Source of the DNA: Ruminococcus sp.
GTDB lineage: Bacteria > Bacillota > Clostridia > Oscillospirales > Ruminococcaceae
Direction: 5' to 3'
Length of the DNA stretch: 16,619 nt
Assembly: GCA_031262625.1 (NCBI GenBank)
Contig: JAISHJ010000102.1
Span: 1-16,619, forward strand
Shown: positions 7,484-13,580 of the stretch, one piece after another
Layout: the number at the start of each line of letters is the position of its first letter
Position numbering within the stretch: position 1 is the first letter of the stretch
Notes under the pieces: model-generated
The model's input: the letters and a program-made list of their open reading frames with translations, nothing else
Told to the model about the DNA's origin: nothing
The model's database searches: none
Made by a program: the position numbers and the translations under genes

Positions 7484-7990
7484 TTAAAGGGGCTTACGGG
7501 GAAGAAGGTATTTATAGCGGAGTCTTCCGTTAGATTCGTCGTACATTCCGTCCCACGCGTAGCCGGTTCCGCCGTCCATTGTATCATTAACGTCGCGGGA
7601 ATATAAAACGTACATATCTACACCGTACGCATATTTGTAAGTTGAATACGCCGAATCAACAGTCCCGGCATTATTGACCGGACCGCCTGTGACAGCGACT
7701 TGATAGGTTGTGGGATCTACAACATGGGTAGTTTTTTCTATAGCGGTAGGTGTGCTTTCGATACCTACTGCGTTAACGGTATCGCCGCCTCGTGCTTCAA
7801 CGTACTTCATCTGTTCGGAAAGGCTGATGTTCATGAATTCGTTGTCGCGGGACATACGCGCTACAGAGGAGTAAACCTGTGCCATGGTAAGCGTTGCAAC
7901 GCCTAATATGGCAAGTGCCACAAGACATTCAACGAGTGTGAAAGCGCGGAAACGCTTTGTTTTACTCCACAGGGACTTTTTCACAGTCAT
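7484..7990 (-). CDS. Type IV prepilin-like protein, PilV-type
   Basis: A 168-residue prepilin. The leader MTVKKSLWSKTKRFRA precedes FTLVECLVALAILGVATLTMAQ: cleavage is predicted after Ala16, with Glu at +5 and a hydrophobic helix to about residue 38. VECLVALAIL resembles PilV/GspI-type minor pilins, an assignment by resemblance only. The rest is a small extracellular domain (about 130 residues). The ATG has AAAGGAGG seven bases upstream. It lies 54 bases after pilO and 15 bases before the next prepilin start. It could be the major pilin of this system, but the PilV-like N-terminus and lack of typical pilin features argue otherwise. Confidence 0.85.
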   Translation of the reverse strand: MTVKKSLWSKTKRFRAFTLVECLVALAILGVATLTMAQVYSSVARMSRDNEFMNISLSEQMKYVEARGGDTVNAVGIESTPTAIEKTTHVVDPTTYQVAVTGGPVNNAGTVDSAYSTYKYAYGVDMYVLYSRDVNDTMDGGTGYAWDGMYDESNGRLRYKYLLPRKPL

Positions 7991-8044
7991 ATTAATCCCT
8001 CCTTTGAGGTATGACGAAACGGTAGGTTAATTACGGATTGAAAT

Positions 8045-8866
8045 TTATTCTGCTATATCCTTAACATCTTCGCCGCCGGACGCTCTTTCGCTCTGTACTT
8101 CGGAGATAACGGAAGCGAGTGCTTCGAGAGTGCCGTTTTCTTCGGCAATTGCCTGTTCATTTTCGATAACGGTGTCAATGTCCATGGGAACTATGGTGTA
8201 AAGTCTGAGCGATACAGAGGTAGAGCCGCCGTTGCCTTCTTCATCGCGATCGTCAACCGGCGCAAGGGTGTTAATGAGTATTGTGCGGTCAAGGTCGGAA
8301 ATTACGTTGATAAAAGGCTCCATGTCTTCCCAAGTTACAACTTCACCGAACACAACGTTGATATTCATTACACCGATGTCAACCATCGGCTTTTCTGCAA
8401 GTTCAACTTCGTTGTAGATGTTCATTACTTCTTCGGGGAGAGTTCCGTAAAGGTCTGCATTCATTTTCATTGTATAAGCCAGTATATTATATGCGGGCTG
8501 ATACTGGTATGCCTTAATTTCTTCGGTATCAATTGAAAATGAGATAGAATTTATGTCAAGTTCTGCTTCGTCAGCATAGCTGTGGAAAAGCTGTTCAAGC
8601 TGATAGTGATATTCTTCAAGATAGAACGGGTCTTGAAGGTTGCCGATTTCACCGAGGGAACGAATTATATCCGTTTGAATAACCGGGAGTGTATCAATTT
8701 TAGCCTGAACGGTTTGCTGTTCTGTTTCTTTATTTTGAACATCTAACTGTTTTGCCTGATATTTGTCTATTTCCGGCATTACTATAAAGATTATGCCGAC
8801 AGCAAGGATTACGATTACAGTAATAACGATAGCGATAATTTTATCGCGATACGATAGCTTCATCAT
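8045..8866 (-). CDS. pilO: PilO-like type IV pilus alignment protein
   Basis: 273 residues: a short cytoplasmic start (MMKLSYRDK), one membrane helix at about 9-31, a coiled-coil-like Gln/Lys/Glu-rich stretch at about 33-60, then an extracytoplasmic ferredoxin-like-sized domain and an acidic tail. This is the PilO plan. PilO pairs with PilN and tunes the platform between PilM and the pilus. Sequence similarity to PilO is weak, so the call rests on topology, size and gene order after pilMN. The start codon overlaps the pilMN stop (TAATG), with GGGGAGGT nine bases upstream, so translation is coupled. A second ATG follows immediately and could be used instead. Confidence 0.82.
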   Translation of the reverse strand: MMKLSYRDKIIAIVITVIVILAVGIIFIVMPEIDKYQAKQLDVQNKETEQQTVQAKIDTLPVIQTDIIRSLGEIGNLQDPFYLEEYHYQLEQLFHSYADEAELDINSISFSIDTEEIKAYQYQPAYNILAYTMKMNADLYGTLPEEVMNIYNEVELAEKPMVDIGVMNINVVFGEVVTWEDMEPFINVISDLDRTILINTLAPVDDRDEEGNGGSTSVSLRLYTIVPMDIDTVIENEQAIAEENGTLEALASVISEVQSERASGGEDVKDIAE

Positions 8867-10485
8867 TATGCGTTTACCTCCCCGTTATCAACAGTTTCCC
8901 CATTTTCAGCAGCTGCGGCTGCGGCTTCTGCCGCTGCTGCTTCGTCAGCAGCCGCCTGTTCGGCAGGAGTTAGGTTAGGCTGTTGTATAAATGATACGGA
9001 GAAATTATACGTTGTTTCCCCGGCAGCTGCTTCCGGGTCGGCTGACTCTTCCGGGTCAACTTTTGAATAGCCGCTGTAGGTGATTTCGCGGAAAATGTCC
9101 TGCTCATACATATTCTGTATGAATCTTGACGGACCGTAGGAATCCTCTGACTTACAAGAGATTAACCATGAGCCGTTATTATAAGCGAGAGAACTAATCA
9201 CAGCATCTTCTCTGCCGTCGGGACCTGTTTCGTTAGCTCTGATGTTTTCGATATTCTCCCATAAAAGCTTAGGCTTTGTTATGAAGTTATCGGAAGCGGT
9301 TAAAATCTGCGTTCCGTATACTGTAATTTTGTCCTTTCGGGCTTGCGCTTGGTCTACAAGCTGTACTTTTGTGGTGGTCTCGGTCGAATTAATCCAGTCG
9401 TCAATTTCCTGTATCTGGCTGTTCATCTGATCTATACGTATCATTAAGAATACGTAGATACCGCCGACAATCAGCGCGGAGAGTAAAGCAGAGCCGATCC
9501 AGCCTACTGCAAAGGAGGCGCCCGATTCAGCTTTACCTTGAGAGGCATCAATTTCGAGAAGGTTAATACGTTCAATGTCGCGGTTCGACTTAAACATAGC
9601 ACCGATTGCGTTTGCGTAGTTTTGGAAGTCAAAATTCTCATAACCGCCGACAGAAGCCGGAATGCCTAAGAGGGAAGTGGTTACTTCCTGTTTTTCAAGT
9701 TCTTGAGTAAGGCGGATATATTCAGTAGTTTCGCCGTAGAAAACTACATTCTGAATAGGATCATCGCCGTTTTGGGAACGCTGGAACTGGAACATACGGA
9801 AGATGTTCTCGTTAACTGCCTCGAAAACGTAGTCATCGGGGTCGTCGTAGTCCGCCGCGTCGATTGAAGTAAAGCGAGAGAATGTCAGCGTGTTATTTTC
9901 AAATAGGTTTAACGACAAAAAGTTCTGGTCAATCTGGACGAGAAGGAGCGGCATCTTCATTGACATCTTTTTATCAGAATATACTATGCGGGAGATTGTG
10001 TTACAAGCAACCGCAACACTACGCAGATTAATCGAAAGCATCGAGAAAACTTTGCGGAAAGCCTTAACTACTTCAAACGGGCAGGCTGTAGCAAGGATAC
10101 GGAGGGCTTTTGTGCCGTCTTCCTCAATCTCACCCGCGATGGTGTATGAAATAGAATAATCGTCGCCGACACCCATGGTGTGCTGCATTTGGTTTTGAAC
10201 CATGGTCAGAAGCTGTTGCTGTCCCTTAGCCTTCGGGATATGCAGTTCGCGGAAGATGATAAGGTTTGAAGAGATTGAAACAACCGCTTCGGAGTCCTGC
10301 ATCTTGCGCCCTTTGAGTTCATCGGAGATGATGGTCGCCATCTGCGGAATATCCTTAACGTGACCGTTAACGATAATTCCTTCCTTAAGGTCAATGGTTG
10401 TTGCGGAAACCAAGCGAACTCTGCCGCGTGATTCGGAACCCTTTACGATTCGGATATGGCGGTCCGTTATATCAAACGAAAGCAT
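8866..10485 (-). CDS. pilMN: PilM-PilN fusion protein of the type IV pilus inner-membrane complex
   Basis: A 539-residue protein joining two partners usually encoded separately. Residues 1-300 follow PilM, an actin-like cytoplasmic protein (FDITDRHIRIV at the start, NLFENNTLTFSR near 193-204, ANAIGAMF at 291-298). Residues 305-312 read RINLLEID, matching the INLL peptide by which PilN docks into PilM. A membrane helix follows (about 325-348), then a coiled-coil-like segment (350-385) and the outer PilN domain to about 503. The tail (505-539) is an Ala/Glu/Asn-rich low-complexity stretch. The usual PilM nucleotide motifs look eroded: the DIG of phosphate-1 is DIT, the DIGxxxT of phosphate-2 is IDQNFLS, and the adenosine-loop GG is GE. 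An AGAGG precedes the ATG. A fused pilMN is, as I recall, also present in Clostridioides difficile. Confidence 0.9.
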   Translation of the reverse strand: MLSFDITDRHIRIVKGSESRGRVRLVSATTIDLKEGIIVNGHVKDIPQMATIISDELKGRKMQDSEAVVSISSNLIIFRELHIPKAKGQQQLLTMVQNQMQHTMGVGDDYSISYTIAGEIEEDGTKALRILATACPFEVVKAFRKVFSMLSINLRSVAVACNTISRIVYSDKKMSMKMPLLLVQIDQNFLSLNLFENNTLTFSRFTSIDAADYDDPDDYVFEAVNENIFRMFQFQRSQNGDDPIQNVVFYGETTEYIRLTQELEKQEVTTSLLGIPASVGGYENFDFQNYANAIGAMFKSNRDIERINLLEIDASQGKAESGASFAVGWIGSALLSALIVGGIYVFLMIRIDQMNSQIQEIDDWINSTETTTKVQLVDQAQARKDKITVYGTQILTASDNFITKPKLLWENIENIRANETGPDGREDAVISSLAYNNGSWLISCKSEDSYGPSRFIQNMYEQDIFREITYSGYSKVDPEESADPEAAAGETTYNFSVSFIQQPNLTPAEQAAADEAAAAEAAAAAAENGETVDNGEVNA

Positions 10486-10545
10486 ATAAACCTCTTTCGG
10501 AAGACACTCTGCTTTAACAGATTGCCTATTTTATTGCGTTTATAC

Positions 10546-10574
10546 TATATAATAATATCCTTTAAGCAACGTAA
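10546..10574 (-). promoter_or_regulatory. Weak candidate promoter before pilMN
   Basis: On the minus strand, TTACGT (10569-10574) lies 17 bases from TATATA (10546-10551), in an AT-rich patch about 60 bases before the pilMN ATG. It sits just after the tandem repeat array. An internal promoter here would partly uncouple pilMN-pilO and the prepilins from pilC. The match is poor. Confidence 0.25.
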
Positions 10575-10580
10575 CTATTG

Positions 10581-10777
10581 CACTCCTGTCACTCTGCCCT
10601 ACACTCCTGTCACCACTGCACCCCTGTCACCCAACCCTGCACCCCTGTTGTCCAACTCTGCACTCCTGTCACTCTGCCCTACACTCCTGTCACCACTGAA
10701 CCCCTGTTGTCCAACCCTGCTCCCCTGTTGTCCAACCAATCATCCCTGTCACCCAACCCTGCACCCTTGTTGCCCAC
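10581..10777. repeat. Ten-unit tandem repeat array between pilC and pilMN
   Basis: Units start at 10581, 10602, 10619, 10640, 10661, 10682, 10699, 10720, 10741 and 10762. They are 21 bases long except for two 17-base units (10602 and 10682). The common core is CACYCCTGT, followed by one of three endings: CACTCTGCCCTA, CACCACTG or a (TGT/CAC)CCAACYCTG form. Units 1-2 are repeated exactly as units 5-6, 80 bases apart, so an 80-base block (21+17+21+21) seems to have been duplicated and then diverged. The array ends one base before the pilC stop codon complement. With the AT-rich stretch 10486-10580 it fills the 293-base gap in the operon. Open + frames across it are low-complexity artefacts. On the transcribed strand it is G-rich. 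Confidence 0.92.
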
Positions 10778-10778
10778 T

Positions 10779-11975
10779 TTACGCGGCGAGGTTTGCCATG
10801 GAGTTGTAGATTGCGGGGAGGATACCGCCGATTACGGTACCGATTGCAGCACCCATGATGATAATCATGACAGGCTCGATTAAGCTTACGAGACGTTGGA
10901 TAGCGGAGTCTGACTCGTCCTCGTAGAAGTCCGCGGTTTTTGCAAGGATGGAGTCAAGCGCACCTGATTCCTCACCGACATAAACGATTGAACAGAACAT
11001 CGACTCGAATATTCCCGTTCGCTGGATTGAAGCGGAGAGCTGTTCGCCCTGTTTAACTTCGTCAACGACTTTTATAAAAGCGTCTTCGATAAACATATTG
11101 TTGAGGATTGCAGCGGAACGCTCTAAGGACTCAACCATGGGGATACCGGCGGAATAAAGGTTAGCGAGAGTTCTTGAGAAACGCCCGGTGTAAACCTTCA
11201 TTACGAGAGGACCGACTTTCGGCATCTTACAGATAATCTTGTCGAACTTAAATCGGACACTGGGAACTTTGAGAGCGTATTGAATACCGAATATAAGTAC
11301 TACAACGCCGATAACGTATACATACCAGTAATAACGAAGGCTGTCGGAAAAGGCGAAGAGGAAACCGGTAAGTCCGCGCATATCCTCTTCTGTCATAAGG
11401 TCCTTAAATGTAGGGAGGATAAAACTCATCAGCGCGACTACTATTATAATGGATAAAACAGCAAGTATAATCGGGTAAGTCATAGCGCCGCGGATTTTAT
11501 TGTTCAGTTTTGACTCTTTAAGGTAGTTTTCCTCAAGACGTTTCATGATTATGTCCATCTGACCGGAGGCTTCACCCGCCTGAACCATGGAAATCATAAA
11601 CGTCGGGAACGCGCCGCCCTGCATTTTCAGCGAATCGGAGAAGGAAGTACCTTTTTGAACTTCTTCGTAAACCTCGCGGAAAATCTGCTTCGGACCGTCC
11701 TTAATCTGCTCTTTTGCAAGAATATCAAGGGAGCGGACGAGAGTAAGTCCGGCATTGAGCATAGCGGAAAGCTGACGGCAGTTAACGGAAAGCTCGGCTG
11801 TTTTGAATTTGTAGATCGAGTTGCCGTTTTTGCCTTTAGCTTCACGGTAGTTAGAGCAGTAAAGCCCTTTCTCGCTGATTTTGCGGAGAAAATCGTTCGC
11901 ATCTTCAGCTTGAAGCTTAGCATTTCTGACAGTTTTGCCCTGCGCATCTGTGGCGGTATATATGTATGTCTTCAA
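10779..11975 (-). CDS. pilC: Type IV pilus inner-membrane platform protein PilC
   Basis: A 398-residue GspF/PilC protein, the polytopic rotor-like platform on which PilB and PilT act. It has two tandem GspF domains (about 62-188 and 265-390), each with the ML-NAG-L / LYSAGIP and VGEESG / VQAGEASG motifs. Membrane segments lie at about 166-190, 216-236 and 365-388. The N-terminal MKTYIYTATDAQGK is typical. The start is TTG, backed by TTAGGTGAT seven bases upstream; no in-frame ATG fits better. It is the first gene of the core pilus operon, with a good promoter about 85 bases upstream. It is separated from pilMN by a tandem repeat array. Usual family length, intact. Confidence 0.96.
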   Translation of the reverse strand: MKTYIYTATDAQGKTVRNAKLQAEDANDFLRKISEKGLYCSNYREAKGKNGNSIYKFKTAELSVNCRQLSAMLNAGLTLVRSLDILAKEQIKDGPKQIFREVYEEVQKGTSFSDSLKMQGGAFPTFMISMVQAGEASGQMDIIMKRLEENYLKESKLNNKIRGAMTYPIILAVLSIIIVVALMSFILPTFKDLMTEEDMRGLTGFLFAFSDSLRYYWYVYVIGVVVLIFGIQYALKVPSVRFKFDKIICKMPKVGPLVMKVYTGRFSRTLANLYSAGIPMVESLERSAAILNNMFIEDAFIKVVDEVKQGEQLSASIQRTGIFESMFCSIVYVGEESGALDSILAKTADFYEDESDSAIQRLVSLIEPVMIIIMGAAIGTVIGGILPAIYNSMANLAA

Positions 11976-11996
11976 AAGAAAATCACCTAACCCGTC

Positions 11997-12020
11997 GGTG
12001 AAACTCCTGTGTATTTCACC
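11997..12020 (-). other. Small hairpin in the pilC 5' leader
   Basis: GGTGAAA (11997-12003) and TTTCACC (12014-12020) form a 7-bp stem around a 10-base loop that contains CTCCTGTG. In the transcript it lies 8-10 bases before the pilC SD, so it could affect ribosome access. It does not match any riboswitch I know, including the c-di-GMP classes. Confidence 0.4.
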
Positions 12021-12059
12021 AATTCTAATATTATGTGAAGCATTTGTAGCCGTAATACA

Positions 12060-12088
12060 ATTATATCATATAAAGGTAAAAAGAGCAA
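12060..12088 (-). promoter_or_regulatory. Promoter of the pilC-pilMN-pilO-prepilin operon
   Basis: On the minus strand, TTGCTC (12083-12088), a 17-base spacer and a perfect TATAAT (12060-12065) preceded by TGA (extended -10). The transcript would have a leader of about 80 bases before the pilC TTG. Confidence 0.75.
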
Positions 12089-12159
12089 TAAGCAATATTA
12101 ACAAATCGGTAACCGTTTTTGTGTAATTTTATACAAATTGCTCGTATAATATGTGCGAA

Positions 12160-12999
12160 TTAGCTATTTACTCCCAACACTGTCAATGCGTTTTTGTACA
12201 AGATGTTATTAAGGTCGCTTTCACTTAAATTCAGAGTTTTCAATTTGGTAACAATCGCTTCGGGCGCTTTCCACGGAAAATCAGAACCGAAAAGAACGCG
12301 TGCCGAACCGTGCTTTTTAATCATACGCTCCATCTGTGCGGAATCCATATTTTCGCCGCAGTAGGAAGTGTCGATATAGCAGTTTTTTCCGCAAAGCATC
12401 TCCTCGACTTCGTCCCAGTGATACTCGCCGCCCATGTGAGCGAAAATTGCCGTAAGCTTCGGAAAATTTTCCAATACCCTGAGAAGTCTGTCGGGAGTAG
12501 CGTGGGTAATTTTCGGCGAAATCGGATCAAAACCCGCGTGAAACATTATCGGTAAGCCAAGTTCCGCGCATTTTTCGTAAACGGGGAAAACGTTTTCGTC
12601 GTCGGGGTAAAAAGTCTGGTAGTCGGGATGAAGCTTTATGCCGTAAAGCCCGAGGGATTTTATCCGCGAAAGTTCCGCAAGAACAGCATCAAGTTCGTCC
12701 GGAGAGTTTGTTTGCGGAAAAACACTTCCGAAACTCCAAAATCTCACGTCACCCGCGCTGTAGTTATTCTTTTTCGCCGCAACGTCGTTGCAGATTCCCA
12801 TTTGAGAAGGTTTTGTAGCAATCGGCATAAATACGCCGGAAAAGCCGCCTTGTGAAAAATATGCTTCTGTACCGGAATATGTGCCGTCACAGAAGGCGGT
12901 GTCGTCAAGTCCGCCGTCTCTGAGATTTTTTTGAAGTTCTTCAATTGCACGCGCCGCAATTTTGTCCGCGAAAGCGTGAATATGGAAATCTATAACCAA
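12160..12999 (-). CDS. Amidohydrolase-2 family metal-dependent hydrolase
   Basis: A 279-residue TIM-barrel enzyme of the amidohydrolase superfamily (the ACMSD / gamma-resorcylate decarboxylase-like group). Visible metal or active-site residues are H6 and H8 in DFHIH, K122/H124 in GIKLHPDYQ, H154 in MFHAG, H188 in FAHMGG and D240 in LFGSDFPW. Members hydrolyse or non-oxidatively decarboxylate small cyclic substrates; the substrate cannot be told here, and neighbours give no pathway hint. The start is TTG with GGTGG eight bases upstream. It has its own strong promoter and is divergent from the arsR operon. No clear terminator separates it from the pilC promoter downstream; only weak AT-rich symmetry is visible at 12100-12150. 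Confidence 0.85.
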   Translation of the reverse strand: MVIDFHIHAFADKIAARAIEELQKNLRDGGLDDTAFCDGTYSGTEAYFSQGGFSGVFMPIATKPSQMGICNDVAAKKNNYSAGDVRFWSFGSVFPQTNSPDELDAVLAELSRIKSLGLYGIKLHPDYQTFYPDDENVFPVYEKCAELGLPIMFHAGFDPISPKITHATPDRLLRVLENFPKLTAIFAHMGGEYHWDEVEEMLCGKNCYIDTSYCGENMDSAQMERMIKKHGSARVLFGSDFPWKAPEAIVTKLKTLNLSESDLNNILYKNALTVLGVNS

Positions 13000-13059
13000 T
13001 TTTTCAATCCACCATTAAATTTATGTAGTTTTTAAAGTAAAATTTGTGACCTTTTTTAT

Positions 13060-13088
13060 ATTGTACTATAAAAAAAGAGCAATGTCAA
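13060..13088 (-). promoter_or_regulatory. Promoter of the amidohydrolase gene
   Basis: On the minus strand, a perfect TTGACA (13083-13088), a 17-base T-rich spacer and TACAAT (13060-13065). The leader to the TTG start is about 55 bases. Confidence 0.85.
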
Positions 13089-13109
13089 CATAAAATTGAA
13101 AAAATATCG

Positions 13110-13122
13110 GATAAATTTTATC
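13110..13122. other. Inverted repeat in the amidohydrolase-arsR divergent gap
   Basis: GATAAATTTTATC is a 6-bp inverted repeat with one central base, framed by ATCGG on the left and GG on the right; a further TGATAAGG follows at 13129. It lies just upstream of the amidohydrolase -35 and could be a regulator site for that gene. In so AT-rich a gap, chance is also plausible. Nothing else is evident in the 250-base gap apart from the two promoters and the arsR-proximal repeats. Confidence 0.3.
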
Positions 13123-13196
13123 GGAAACTGATAAGGCAAATTCGCACGATTCACAATATGTTAACAATAAATTTACGAAATATACCTAACATTATC

Positions 13197-13242
13197 TGAA
13201 CATATGTCGTATAATACATATGAACACATAAGCATATGAACA
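13197..13242 (+). promoter_or_regulatory. arsR operon promoter with repeated CATATGAACA elements (probable operator)
   Basis: A perfect TATAAT at 13210-13215 (no good -35) lies between TGAACATATG (13197-13206) and two exact direct copies of CATATGAACA (13217-13226 and 13233-13242), spaced by 16 bases. ATATGAACA resembles a half-site of CadC/CzrA-type ArsR operators (ATATGAA…TTCATAT in known sites). Binding of the repressor encoded next door over the -10 and start point would block transcription until metal binds. The operator assignment is inferred from position and repetition. Confidence 0.6.
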
Positions 13243-13252
13243 GGAGAAAATG

Positions 13253-13576
13253 ATGGAGTACGAATTAAACACAGAAAATCTACTCGATAATATGCCGGAT
13301 GAAGAACTAATCTATAATATGGCAGAGCTTTTCAAGGTATTTTCGGACTCGACAAGGGTGCGGATTCTATGCGCGCTGGGACTGTCGGAATTGACGGTGG
13401 GGGATATAGCTAAGGTGCTTGAGATGAACCAGTCAGCGATTTCGCATCAGCTTAGGATGTTAAAACAGGCAAGACTTGTGAAATTTCGCCGGGACGGCAA
13501 AAACCTTATTTATTCTCTCGCGGATGACCACGTAAAGACCATTTTCAGCCAGATTACAGAACATATAATGGAGTGA
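13253..13576 (+). CDS. ArsR/SmtB-family metal-responsive repressor
   Basis: A winged-helix DNA-binding protein of about 107 residues. FKVFSDSTRVRILCAL opens the domain; LTVGDIAKVLEMNQSAISHQLRMLKQARLV is the helix-turn-helix and KFRRDGKNLIYSL the wing. The C-terminal helix (ADDHVKTIFSQITEH) keeps Asp, His and His at spacings matching three of the four alpha-5 zinc ligands of CzrA/SmtB; the fourth (His) is Glu. The alpha-3 ELCVC cysteines of arsenic and cadmium sensors are missing. This points to a Zn- or Cd/Co-type sensor (inference). AGGAG is six bases from the ATG at 13253 and only three from the one at 13250, so the second is preferred. Its end overlaps the SD of the ATPase gene. Confidence 0.9.
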   Translation: MEYELNTENLLDNMPDEELIYNMAELFKVFSDSTRVRILCALGLSELTVGDIAKVLEMNQSAISHQLRMLKQARLVKFRRDGKNLIYSLADDHVKTIFSQITEHIME

Positions 13577-13580
13577 TGAT

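Noticed and set aside
10581..10777. CRISPR array
   Set aside because: Units are head-to-tail and degenerate with no unique spacers of constant size, and no cas genes are present.
10456..10883. Two + strand open frames across the pilC-pilMN repeat array
   Set aside because: The translations are Cys/Pro/Thr/His-rich low-complexity products of the 21-base repeat (a multiple of three keeps the frame open). There is no SD, and they run antisense into pilC or pilMN.
11976..12060. c-di-GMP riboswitch ahead of the pilus operon
   Set aside because: Such riboswitches control T4P genes in some Clostridia, but the leader has neither the GEMM core nor the type II pseudoknot elements, only one small hairpin.
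12100..12150. Terminator after the amidohydrolase gene
   Set aside because: TTTGTGTAATTTTATACAAA is an imperfect AT-only symmetry and CGGTAACCG has no room for a loop. Neither has the GC stem plus T-run of an intrinsic terminator.
13137..13165. dif-like site for the Xer recombinase
   Set aside because: One half (ATATGTTAACA) resembles a dif arm, but the other half does not match well. The place (near a probable rRNA operon and far from a terminus signal) does not fit.
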